From: JAICIG01 sp035532215
Lineage (GTDB): Bacteria > Planctomycetota > Planctomycetia > Pirellulales > JAICIG01
Direction of reading: 5' to 3'
Assembly: GCA_035532215.1 (NCBI GenBank)
Contig: DATKRK010000122.1
Coordinates: 1 to 23,624 of the forward strand
Length of the DNA stretch: 23,624 nt
Shown one piece after another: positions 1 to 7,037 of this stretch. The notes beneath the pieces are model-generated. The model was not told where the DNA came from, made no database searches, and saw nothing but the letters and a program-made list of their open reading frames with translations. The stretch's first letter is position 1. Every line of letters begins with the position of its first letter. The translations under genes were made by a program, and so were the position numbers.

Positions 1-12
1 AAAGAAAGTGCC

Positions 13-44
13 GCAAGCTCTTAGGAAATCATCTAAGTGCTTGC
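13..44. repeat. Inverted repeat / hairpin upstream of tRNA-Arg
   Basis: Two 12-base arms (13-24 and 33-44) pair at 11 of 12 positions around an 8-base loop. On the minus strand the hairpin is followed by GGCACTTTCTTT, a weak T-rich tail, so it could end a leftward transcript. On the plus strand no T-run follows. It lies 24 bases before the tRNA gene. The gene it might serve lies outside the window, so its role is open. Confidence 0.5.
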
Positions 45-67
45 TGCCAAAAGGAAAAATCGCACGC

Positions 68-141
<74 letters not shown>

Positions 142-191
142 CTTTCTTTTCTCCTATGTTCCCCTTTCCCTCTGGGAGCGTCGAGCGTCTA

Positions 192-226
192 CCCTTTCTC
201 CCTTTGGGAGAGGGTCAGCGTGAGGG
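192..226. repeat. REP-like palindromic element
   Basis: The core CTCCC-TTT-GGGAG forms a short hairpin flanked by CCCTTT and AGGGTCAGCGTGAGGG. This pattern (pyrimidine arm, purine arm, then a GTGAGGG tail) resembles short palindromic repeats seen dispersed between genes in many high-GC bacteria. It lies between the tRNA and the zinc-ribbon gene, outside any credible CDS. Only one copy is in the window, so the repeat status comes from resemblance. Confidence 0.5.
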
Positions 227-250
227 CACGCCGCGCCGCTCGCCCGCGGG

Positions 251-266
251 GGCCTTCCAGGCCGTC
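251..266. repeat. Short copy of the GGCCTTCCAGGCCGTC repeat
   Basis: These 16 bases are identical to 9557-9572, where they form part of a long perfect inverted repeat. The unit contains its own small palindrome, GGCCT-tcc-AGGCC. The matching return arm seen at 9583-9602 is absent here, so this looks like a half element or a decayed copy. Confidence 0.5.
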
Positions 267-304
267 TTCGCCAATCATCCGCGCCCAAATGCAGCCTGCG
301 CCCG

Positions 305-625
305 TCACAAGTCTTCGCGGCACGAGGGCGGCAAATATGTGAGGCAATTGGGGCAGAGTTGAAACGCCGCTGAAAGCCGCGTATGGCAACGCGGGCAGGT
401 TCGGCTGGGCGCCGGGGGCGCTTTGGGATGCTCCAGCGAGTGCAGCAGCACCGAGCGATCGGCCGGCACGTCGCCCAACACGGCAAGAATCGACGTATCC
501 GAAACCTCTCGCGGCGGTTGCAGCGTCACCCGGCTGTGGCATTTGGGGCACACTCCCTTCTTGCCCGCGTCCTTCGCGTCGAATCGCAGTTTGTGCCCGT
601 TCGGGCAGCGCAGCTTGAACGTCAT
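305..625 (-). CDS. Small double zinc-ribbon protein
   Basis: This 106-residue protein has two predicted zinc ribbons. The first, at about residues 7-30, is C7-P-N-G-H11 paired with C26-P-K-C29-H. The second, at about 77-95, is CPRC paired with CPNC. The middle is a low-complexity linker. The first ribbon (a CPNGH...GKKG.CPKC pattern) resembles N-terminal ribbons common in planctomycete proteins of unknown role. The reading frame stays open upstream to 799, but the start at 625 is preferred because a TGGAG ribosome site sits 7 bases before it and the extra residues look like non-coding translation. No enzymatic domain is present. It may bind nucleic acid or protein, or act as a small adaptor; the function is unknown. 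Confidence 0.75.
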   Translation of the reverse strand: MTFKLRCPNGHKLRFDAKDAGKKGVCPKCHSRVTLQPPREVSDTSILAVLGDVPADRSVLLHSLEHPKAPPAPSRTCPRCHTRLSAAFQLCPNCLTYLPPSCREDL

Positions 626-1001
626 GGCGTACTCCAGCGATAGGATCTGACCAGCCCCAGAGATGCGATCACTCGTTACGAGACCAGCTTGCCGCGTCGC
701 AGGGCGACGCCAAACCGAAGGCCGGGATTCGGAGGGCAGGATTATCAGGCGGGAATCATTGCAGGCAGGAACGGCTCCCATTAGGAACCGCCGAAACAAA
801 TTTTACCCCCCACCCGCCCCGCGAATCAATACGAGTTTGCCCCACAAACCCCATCGACAGGGGGGTTGTGGGGGCGGCGAGCTCGCCTCGCCCGTAAGGT
901 GGCCTTCCGCCCGCGCAGCTTTTGCGTCGGCGCCCGAATCGTTTGCGGAAGCTTTCGCCCGACGAACGTGTGCCGGCCGCGCCAAATCGTTAACCGGGAT
1001 C
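626..1001. other. Intergenic region with two inverted repeats
   Basis: This is a 376-base gap between the zinc-ribbon gene and the 3' end of the cytochrome b gene. It holds a hairpin with arms 840-852 and 860-872 (CCCCACAAACCCC against GGGGGGTTGTGGGG, one mismatch) and a perfect 12-bp palindrome, GGCGAGCTCGCC, at 876-887. No clear T-run follows either on the minus strand, so neither is a textbook terminator for the cytochrome operon. No credible gene is seen. Confidence 0.5.
840..887. repeat. Tandem hairpins downstream of the bc operon
   Basis: The first hairpin (840-852 with 860-872) has 12 of 13 paired positions and a 7-base loop. It is followed at once by the perfect palindrome GGCGAGCTCGCC (876-887). 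Being 3' of the cytochrome b stop codon, they may protect the mRNA end or aid termination, but the U-tract of an intrinsic terminator is missing. Confidence 0.5.
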
Positions 1002-2822
1002 CTACTCATTGCCGGACGGCTCGTACCAGTCGCCGCGCAGCCAGTCGACGAGCAACTTGAGTTCGCGCGGGTTGAGCAGATGATGGTCGGGCGACAACGC
1101 CGGCTTTGCGAACGAAGGCATGCGGTCATTGCGGTCGGCGTAAAAGCGCTCGTCTTGCGGATCGGCGATCATCGCCGCCAGCCACTCGGGCGAACCATAG
1201 CCGGTCAGATCGGGCGCGGCGCCGAGTTCGCCCTCGTCGCGGAACTTGTGACAGCCGGTGCATCCCAGGTCGCCGGCCAGCAGTTCGCGGCCACGCTCGA
1301 TGTCGCCGGTCTTGATGTCGGCCGGCTTTTCTTTCCCGCCGGCTCGCTGAGGCAGCGCCGCCTCGGCCGCGAGCGCCTCGACGACCAATTCCAACTGCGA
1401 CCGCGCCTCGGCGCCTTCTTCTTCGTCCGCATCGGCGAGCAGCTCCTGCACGGCGCCGACCATGTCGCCGCCGGCAAACTTGGTGTGGCCGAAGTAACGC
1501 GGTCCGTTGATCGCTTCGGGATCGAACAACCCGCTGAGCCACGCCTTGCCGCCGAAGCCGTACAAGTTCGGCGCCGACGGTTCTTCGGCCACGATGCCCT
1601 CGTCGCGGTCGTTAGCGTGCGAATGACAGCTTGCGCAGTGCCGCGCGAACAGCAGCGGCCCTTGCGTTTTCGGGTCGTCGCGCAACAGCAGCGATGCGCC
1701 GGCGGGAGGAATCTGCTCGCGATCGGCCAACGCGCGGGCGCGGGCGTCCAAGGCTTCGGCTTGCGACTGAGCCGCCAGATACTCGGGGTCGTGCCAGTCG
1801 CGCGCCAGCGAGGTCCACGTCAACCAACCCCAGCCGCCGGCGCCAACGGCCAGCACGAGCAGGCGCAGGATAAAGCTGACGCGGCGCCGCACCACGAGAT
1901 CGACCAGCGGAATCGCGATGAACAACGCCAGCGTGGCCAGCGGCAACACCAGCGTGGCGATGAATTCCCAATCGCCCGTAAAGTATCGTCGCAGTTCGAA
2001 CAGGCAGCGAAAGTACCACTCGGGCCGCGGTAAGATCGAAAAGCTCGCGTCGGCCGGCGCTTCCAGCGGCGCGCCGCGCCGCCAGGCCAGCACGGCCAGC
2101 ACGCACGCCACGGCAGCCACCGCCATTGCGTTGCGGACCGACTGATAGGGCCAATAGGGACGGGCTTGGGCCGCGTCGCCCGCCGCTTGCGTCAGACCGT
2201 GCCGGTAGACTTGGCTCAAGTGGACGCCCAGCAACACGAAAGTCGCCAGCGGCAACAAGCCGACGTGCAGGAAATACAAGTGCGTCAGCGTCAGATGCCC
2301 GACCTCATCGCCGCCAACGAACAGCCGCTGTAGCGCAGGCCCGACCACCGGCGTCGAACCGACGATGTTGGCCTCGACTTCGATCTGGGTCATGCCCTTC
2401 TGGCTGGCCGACAAGGGGTTGCCCGTCACCGCCCAAGCAATCGCCAGCGGCATCAACAGCAAACCGGTGATCCAGATCAATTCTCGCGGCGGACGAAACG
2501 CGGCCGACAACAGCACGCGAACCAAGTGGATCGCCAGCAATACGATCAAGGCGTGCGAGGCGAAGTAGTGCACGCCGCGAATAAAGCTGCCGGCCGGCGA
2601 TTGCTCGATGTAATGGACGCTGGCCCAGGCGCTGGTCGTCGACGGGCTGTAGGTCGTCATCAATAGCAGGCCCGTGACGACTTCGATCACGAACACCCAC
2701 CAGAGACAACTGGCGCTGGTCAGCCACCAACTAGGACCGCCGGGCAGCACGCGGCGGTGAAGCGGCGCCAACAAGGCGCGGTAATCCGTGCGCGCGTCGA
2801 GCCAATCGAAGAACGTCTTCAT
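1002..2822 (-). CDS. Cytochrome b/b6-type subunit fused to two cytochrome c domains
   Basis: This 606-residue membrane protein is the quinol-oxidising core of a bc-type complex, with electron-transfer domains fused on. Residues 1-210 form the cytochrome b6-like four-helix heme domain. Bis-histidine ligands are H85/H99 on one helix and H186/H201 on the other; the 15-residue step in the second pair is typical of b6 rather than mitochondrial cytochrome b (14). Residues 225-335 form the subunit IV-like part, with the quinol-site PEWY motif at 267-270. After a linker come two class I cytochrome c domains, C396-A-S-C-H400 and C521-T-G-C-H525, with M568 (DRMPSF) a likely axial ligand of the second. 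The Rieske gene lies 30 bases upstream in the same operon. No separate cytochrome c1 or f gene is present, so the fused hemes probably replace it, passing electrons to a soluble carrier or oxidase. Confidence 0.93.
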   Translation of the reverse strand: MKTFFDWLDARTDYRALLAPLHRRVLPGGPSWWLTSASCLWWVFVIEVVTGLLLMTTYSPSTTSAWASVHYIEQSPAGSFIRGVHYFASHALIVLLAIHLVRVLLSAAFRPPRELIWITGLLLMPLAIAWAVTGNPLSASQKGMTQIEVEANIVGSTPVVGPALQRLFVGGDEVGHLTLTHLYFLHVGLLPLATFVLLGVHLSQVYRHGLTQAAGDAAQARPYWPYQSVRNAMAVAAVACVLAVLAWRRGAPLEAPADASFSILPRPEWYFRCLFELRRYFTGDWEFIATLVLPLATLALFIAIPLVDLVVRRRVSFILRLLVLAVGAGGWGWLTWTSLARDWHDPEYLAAQSQAEALDARARALADREQIPPAGASLLLRDDPKTQGPLLFARHCASCHSHANDRDEGIVAEEPSAPNLYGFGGKAWLSGLFDPEAINGPRYFGHTKFAGGDMVGAVQELLADADEEEGAEARSQLELVVEALAAEAALPQRAGGKEKPADIKTGDIERGRELLAGDLGCTGCHKFRDEGELGAAPDLTGYGSPEWLAAMIADPQDERFYADRNDRMPSFAKPALSPDHHLLNPRELKLLVDWLRGDWYEPSGNE

Positions 2823-2852
2823 AACAGCGATTTCCGCGTCCGCGCCGGGCGA

Positions 2853-3422
2853 TCAGGCCTTGCGAATTTGTGTCGTTAACCCCGGCTCGAACTTTTCGTA
2901 GGCCACCTCGACCCACCATTCGTCGTTGGCATCTCGCGTGACCTTGCACTGCAAGGCGTCCATTCCGCGCGGGGCGTGGCTTTTCTCGCCAGCCTCGGCG
3001 TCGTTGGTCGGGGCGCCGTCGAGCGCGAACGCTGCGCGGTGACAAGGACAAACGAACTGCTCGCCGTTTGCGCCCAGTTGGATCGTGCAACCCAAATGCG
3101 GACAGACGGCGGTGAACGCGGCGACGCGCGGCGGCTGACCCTCGCCGGACGTCTTGCTTTCGCGCACAAGCCAAACACGGCCGATGACCTCGTCGGGATA
3201 AAGGGTCCAGGCGTCGCGGCGATTGCCGACGACCGCGACTTGCGTCGGGCGGCCGGGCACGAGATCGTTCAAACGTGCGACACGTTGCAAAACGGCTTCG
3301 TCGCGGCGTCGCGAACGCAGCGCGCCGGCCACGAAGCGGCCGCCGGGGATGGCAATCATCGCGGAACTGGCCGTCGCCAAAGCGCCGCTGAGCCACTTGA
3401 GTGCATTTCGTCGATGAAGCAT
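2853..3422 (-). CDS. Rieske [2Fe-2S] protein of a bc-type complex
   Basis: This 189-residue subunit accepts electrons from quinol and passes them to the c-type heme. The cluster motifs are clear: C107-P-H109-L-G-C112 and C125-P-C127-H128. C107, H109, C125 and H128 should bind the cluster, and C112/C127 should form the stabilising disulfide. The N-terminus (HRRNALKWLSGALATASSAMIAIPGGR) is a twin-arginine type signal anchor, as expected for a Rieske protein exported folded. The gene is the first of a two-gene operon with the cytochrome b/c fusion. The region around residues 85-97 holds a short family-variable insertion. Identification is firm; the physiological quinone and acceptor are not readable from sequence. 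Confidence 0.95.
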   Translation of the reverse strand: MLHRRNALKWLSGALATASSAMIAIPGGRFVAGALRSRRRDEAVLQRVARLNDLVPGRPTQVAVVGNRRDAWTLYPDEVIGRVWLVRESKTSGEGQPPRVAAFTAVCPHLGCTIQLGANGEQFVCPCHRAAFALDGAPTNDAEAGEKSHAPRGMDALQCKVTRDANDEWWVEVAYEKFEPGLTTQIRKA

Positions 3423-3509
3423 GGCAGTCTCACGAGCGAAAGACTTGATGTTGGAAAGCCGCCGCCGGCTGGCATGGCAGGTAAATACAACGCGGTGATT
3501 CGGGCGGGG

Positions 3510-3533
3510 CGCGCCGCAGTCTGTTGCGGCGCG
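3510..3533. repeat. Hairpin in the leader of the Rieske-cytochrome b operon
   Basis: Arms CGCGCCGCA and TGCGGCGCG (9 bp, perfect) enclose a 6-base loop. It lies between the proposed promoter (start near 3548) and the Rieske start codon at 3422, so it would be folded in the 5' untranslated RNA. No T-run follows on the minus strand, so it is not an obvious attenuator. It may stabilise the mRNA 5' end. Confidence 0.5.
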
Positions 3534-3554
3534 TGAAAGGCGGGTGTTGCAATT

Positions 3555-3582
3555 AGTATACCATGCTTCGATTTCAAAACAA
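3555..3582 (-). promoter_or_regulatory. Extended -10 sigma-70-type promoter for the Rieske-cytochrome b operon
   Basis: On the minus strand the -10 box is TATACT (3555-3560), preceded by TGG, which makes an extended -10 (TGnTATACT). A weak -35, TTGTTT (3577-3582), lies 16 bases further upstream. Transcription would begin near 3548, giving a leader of about 125 bases. The surrounding stretch is clearly AT-richer than the neighbouring genes. Confidence 0.5.
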
Positions 3583-4183
3583 TTGTCGACGGATCACGTC
3601 GTTGAGAACGAGGCGCTAAAAGCGTGCGCGTCACCGAGCATTGTGTAAAGCGTGCGAATCTGCACGCGTTCGTGTGCTTATCCGCTCGTTTAACGCGACC
3701 CTAGTTGCCAACCCAAGCAAGTAATACGCCGGCCAATACGAGGCCGTAAGTCGTTGATGTTGCGCAACGTCTCGCTCCCGCGGGAGTCGCATTCGTTAGG
3801 CTTTCGAACACAAGTCAAGGCGAGCAAGCCTCAACGGGCCGCAGTTGTGCGACAATGATGTTGCAAGCCGATCCATTTCAGTCGGAGTTACGCCCTTTCA
3901 GGGCTATCGCTTCCTCGTTGCTTGCGGTCTCAGGCCTTCGCCTTGAGCTACTGAATCAGGCCGCTTCGTGGCTAAGCAGCGTAAAAACGCGGGATAGAGA
4001 GCGCGATCTGTGCGCGCGAACGCTTCAGATGAGCGTCAAGACGCCCTGGGAGCCGGCTGGCCTTGGAGGCGTTTGCGGCACGAAAAGTGCGTTGAGTTTT
4101 GGCAACGATGCGAGCGCGTCGGGCGGAAACCCGCGTCGAGTCGCGCGTTTCGCCGCCCCGCCACCGTCGTCTCGCCTGAATTT
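3583..4183. other. Intergenic region, no supported gene
   Basis: This is most of the 774-base gap between the divergent Rieske and YkgJ-like genes. A reading frame is open in phase with the YkgJ-like gene from 3855, but its translation has no domain or signal peptide and there is no ribosome site at 3855. The stretch from about 3880 to 3970 (TTACGCCCTTTCAGGGC and beyond) has the look of dispersed extragenic repeat sequence, but no second copy exists in the window. No promoter for the downstream pair stands out. Confidence 0.4.
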
Positions 4184-4196
4184 GAGGAGCCATGCC

Positions 4197-5009
4197 ATGC
4201 AAGCCGCCACAATGATGCTGTTCGTGTTTTTCCCTCTTCTATTAGTCGCTCTGGCCGCCCTCATGGCAACGTTGCTCGTGCGTGAAGCGTTCGCCGCTCC
4301 GCTGACGAAGCGACGCAAAGCCGCGGGCGGTATTTCGCTGCCGTTGTTGGCCGGCGACGGCTTGCGCGGCTGGGCGTCGGAATTGGCCCAGCGCGTCGTC
4401 GGCGCGCATGTGGCGAACCGTGCGAATCGTCAGGCGGCCGTGGCCCTGGCTCAGGAAGTCGAGGCCGAAGCCAGCCAGGTTATCGAGCGGTCGTTGCCGT
4501 CGGCTGCAGTCGTGCGCGAGCCTGAGTGCAGCGATTCGAGCCCCCAGACGATTCTCGTGACCGTGCCCGAAACGCTGGCCATCGTCGAGGAGTTGCAGCA
4601 ACACGCTTCGCCGCACGAACTGCGGCGCGTGCGCGAGCGGGCGCGCCGCAACCTGGAGCAAATGTCGAAGGCCCTGGCCGAAGCCGGTGCGGCCACGGTG
4701 TGTCCGCTGCTTACGGACGATCACCGTTGCGCCATCTTTGCCGCGCGGCCGCTGTCTTGCCGCGGCCGCTGCTGCCCGAATTGCGATCCGCCGGGCGAGG
4801 ACGGCGCGATGGCCGAGGGCCAGACTCCGCGGCTGTTTGCGGTGACGTTCGGCGAAGGAATCAGCGCCGGATTGTCGCAGGGACTGACCAACGCGGGACT
4901 TGACGGTCGCGCTTATGAATTGAATCGGGCGCTGGTGCAAGCCCTGGAAGCTCCCGACGCCGCCGACCGCTGGCTGCGAGGCGAGGCTGTTTTCGAGGCT
5001 TGCCATTAG
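4197..5009 (+). CDS. Membrane-anchored YkgJ-like cysteine-cluster protein
   Basis: This 270-residue protein starts at 4197, where GAGGAG (4184-4189) sits 7 bases before ATG and the product opens with a transmembrane anchor (residues 6-28). Residues 40-160 are charged and helical. Residues 169-196 hold the cysteine cluster C169-PLLTDDHR-C178-AIFAARPLS-C188-R, then C192, C193 and C196. The pattern 'C-P-L-L-x-D-x-x-C-x-I-(Y/F)-x-x-R-P-L-x-C-R' is the hallmark of the YkgJ (UPF0153) putative Zn/Fe-chelating family. The usual N-terminal CxxCxxCC of that family is absent; a CxxxCCxxC follows the motif instead, so the metal site must be built differently. The stop codon lies 4 bases before the kinase start, so the two are probably translationally coupled. 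The biochemical role is unknown. Confidence 0.8.
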   Translation: MQAATMMLFVFFPLLLVALAALMATLLVREAFAAPLTKRRKAAGGISLPLLAGDGLRGWASELAQRVVGAHVANRANRQAAVALAQEVEAEASQVIERSLPSAAVVREPECSDSSPQTILVTVPETLAIVEELQQHASPHELRRVRERARRNLEQMSKALAEAGAATVCPLLTDDHRCAIFAARPLSCRGRCCPNCDPPGEDGAMAEGQTPRLFAVTFGEGISAGLSQGLTNAGLDGRAYELNRALVQALEAPDAADRWLRGEAVFEACH

Positions 5010-5013
5010 TTAT

Positions 5014-6591
5014 ATGGGAGATATGCCCGATCCACGCGGCTCCGACCTGGCTGAGAGCTGCCATTCGACGACCGGGGCTCGAGGAAGCGAGCCGGCGCCA
5101 ACGATCGACCTGGGCGCGAAGGCGGCCGGCGCCGAATTGTCGGACGGCAGCGCGAGCAGCGAGTTCGAAGTCGCGACGGAAACCGTTGCGAGCGGCTCCG
5201 GGCTGCCTCGCCGGTTCGGCGACTACGAACTGCTCGAGGAGATCGCCCGCGGCGGGATGGGAGTGATCTATAAGGCCCGGCACGTTCGGCTCGACCGGAT
5301 CGTGGCCTTGAAAATGATCTTGGCGGGGCAGTTGGCCGCCGAGGCCGATATCATTCGCTTCCGCACCGAAGCCACGGCCGCCGCCGCCTTGCAGCATCCG
5401 CATATCGTGGCGGTCCACGAAGTCGGCGAGCAAGGCGGACAATATTACTTCACGATGGATTACGTCGAAGGCCAAAGCCTGGCCGACATGGTCCGCGTGA
5501 GCCCGCTGCCGGCGCTGCGAGCCGCCCAATACGTCAAGAAGCTCGCTTTGGCAATTCACTACGCCCACGAGCAAGGCACGCTGCACCGCGACCTGAAACC
5601 GCCGAACGTGCTCATCGATCGCTTCGACGAGCCGCGGATCACCGACTTTGGCCTGGCGAAGCGGCTTGCGGGCGGTTCCGATCTGACCGCGGCCGGGCAA
5701 ATCATGGGCACGCCGAGTTACATGCCGCCCGAGCAAGCCCAGGGCAAGCACGACTTGGTCGGGCCGGCGAGCGACGTCTACGCGCTGGGCGCCATTCTTT
5801 ACGAGTTGCTCACCGGCCGACCGCCGTTTCGGGCGGAAACGCCGCTCGACACGTTGATGCAGGTGCTCGACGCCGAACCGGCCGCTCCGCGGCTGTTGAA
5901 CCCCAAGGCGCCTCGCGACCTGGAAGATATCTGCCTGAAGTGCCTGGAGAAGTCGCCGCACGCCCGCTATCCCTCGGCGCAGGCACTGGCCGACGATCTG
6001 GATGCGTTTTTGCGCGGCGAGACGGTTTCGGCCGAACGGGGCGCCGTCGGCCGGTTGATGCGGATCATGTTGCACGAAACGCGGCACACCGAAGTCATGG
6101 CGCTCTGGGGTCGCGTCTGGATCTGGCATGCGATCGAGGTATTCGTCGTGCTCGCGATCACCAACGCAATGATCTGGCTGGGCGTGCGCAGCCCCTGGCC
6201 CTATTTGGGACTGGGCGCCGCGGGGTTGTTGTTGGCCCTCTACGCGCCGTGGCATTACCGCTTCCGGCTCGGCGCGCCTCTGACTCCGATCGAGCGGCAA
6301 CTGGGGCAAGTCTGGGGATTGTCCTTCATCGGCTTCGTGCTGACCGGCGTGATTAACCACCTGATGGGCTTGGCGACGTTGAAGCTATTGCCCGTGGTGA
6401 TCTTGGAGTGCGGGATCGCCTTCGGCTGCACGGCCGTGATCTTGGGCGGCGAGTTCTACGTGATGGCCGCGACCTGCACGGTGCTGGCAATCGTGCTCAC
6501 GTTGTATCCCGGCATCGCCCCGCTGGTGTTCGGCGCCGCGTTCGCCGTGGGGATGGCCATTCCGGGTTGGAAGTATTCGCGCGGCACTTAA
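5014..6591 (+). CDS. Hanks-type Ser/Thr protein kinase with C-terminal membrane domain
   Basis: This 525-residue protein has an N-terminal disordered segment (1-66), a kinase domain (about 69-335) and a membrane region (about 366-520). Kinase motifs are intact: glycine loop around 79-84 (RGGMGVIY), ATP-anchoring K100 (VALK), catalytic H191-R-D193-L-K with N198, D211-F-G, and the activation-segment end GTPSYMPPEQ (232-241). It should therefore be active. The C-terminal part has about five to seven hydrophobic segments and no PASTA, TPR or WD repeats, so it may sense something in the membrane. It follows the YkgJ-like gene by 4 bases. A second ATG at codon 4 (5023) is a possible start. Substrates are unknown; such kinases are highly multiplied in planctomycetes. 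Confidence 0.92.
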   Translation: MGDMPDPRGSDLAESCHSTTGARGSEPAPTIDLGAKAAGAELSDGSASSEFEVATETVASGSGLPRRFGDYELLEEIARGGMGVIYKARHVRLDRIVALKMILAGQLAAEADIIRFRTEATAAAALQHPHIVAVHEVGEQGGQYYFTMDYVEGQSLADMVRVSPLPALRAAQYVKKLALAIHYAHEQGTLHRDLKPPNVLIDRFDEPRITDFGLAKRLAGGSDLTAAGQIMGTPSYMPPEQAQGKHDLVGPASDVYALGAILYELLTGRPPFRAETPLDTLMQVLDAEPAAPRLLNPKAPRDLEDICLKCLEKSPHARYPSAQALADDLDAFLRGETVSAERGAVGRLMRIMLHETRHTEVMALWGRVWIWHAIEVFVVLAITNAMIWLGVRSPWPYLGLGAAGLLLALYAPWHYRFRLGAPLTPIERQLGQVWGLSFIGFVLTGVINHLMGLATLKLLPVVILECGIAFGCTAVILGGEFYVMAATCTVLAIVLTLYPGIAPLVFGAAFAVGMAIPGWKYSRGT

Positions 6592-6686
6592 AGCGGCGCG
6601 CCGAAACGTTACGCATCGGGTTCCGCGGCGTGCAGTTTCGCACGCTCTTCGACGGGCGGCGCTTGCCAAATGGGAAGATCGCACCG

Positions 6687-6703
6687 ATGGCATGAGTTGT
6701 GCA
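6687..6703 (+). promoter_or_regulatory. Possible sigma-54 promoter for the BON gene
   Basis: ATGGCATGAGTTGTGCA matches the sigma-54 pattern TGGCACG-N4-TTGC at the essential GG (6689-6690) and GC (6701-6702), exactly 12 bases apart, with mismatches at the C of TGGCAC and the first T of TTGC. Transcription would begin near 6714, 42 bases before the BON start codon. It is weaker than the other three sites in the window. Confidence 0.35.
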
Positions 6704-6755
6704 TTACCCCTCGTCGACCAGAGATTGTTAAAGGTTCGTCGGAAAGGGTTGCACG

Positions 6756-7025
6756 ATGTATTTCAAATCGGCGAACGATTTAGCGACCGCTGAGTCGCAA
6801 CCGCGAGATTGCGAACTGGAGACCCGGTTGCGAAAACGCATTTTGGCGGCCTTGCGGACCGCGGGCTATCCCGAGCTATGGTCGGTGCGGTGCCACGTCA
6901 GCGAAGACGCGGTGGTGCTGAGCGGCGTGCTGCCCAGCTATCATTTGAAGCAAGTCGCTCAGCACGCAATTCTGGTGTTGAACGACCCGCGCGTGGTCAA
7001 GAACTTGATCGAAGTTTCGTCGTAG
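6756..7025 (+). CDS. Small BON-domain protein
   Basis: This 89-residue protein contains one BON domain (about residues 22-87), with the typical end 'VVLSGVLPSYHLKQVAQHAILVLNDPRVVKNLIEV': a glycine turn, a helix, then a final strand. BON domains bind phospholipid membranes or other ligands and occur in osmotic-stress proteins such as OsmY. No signal peptide is seen, so this copy is probably cytoplasmic. GGAAAGGG lies 6 bases before the ATG. It converges with the clcA-like gene, the two stop codons being only 12 bases apart. A putative sigma-54 promoter precedes it. Together with uspA-clcA next door this could be a stress-response neighbourhood, but that is inferred. Confidence 0.85.
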   Translation: MYFKSANDLATAESQPRDCELETRLRKRILAALRTAGYPELWSVRCHVSEDAVVLSGVLPSYHLKQVAQHAILVLNDPRVVKNLIEVSS

Positions 7026-7037
7026 AAAACTGATGCC

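Noticed and set aside
663..2033. Long plus-strand open frame of 456 codons
   Set aside because: It lies opposite the cytochrome b/c gene, its translation is Arg/Ala/Gly-rich without a domain, and the minus-strand protein has clear heme motifs. It is an antisense shadow of GC-rich codons.
3855..4196. N-terminal extension of the YkgJ-like protein
   Set aside because: There is no ribosome site at 3855, the composition is that of non-coding DNA, and it would bury the membrane anchor that starts at 4197.
4861..6360. Minus-strand open frame of 499 codons opposite the kinase
   Set aside because: The plus strand encodes intact kinase motifs; the antisense product has no recognisable domain and is rich in Arg, Gln and His.
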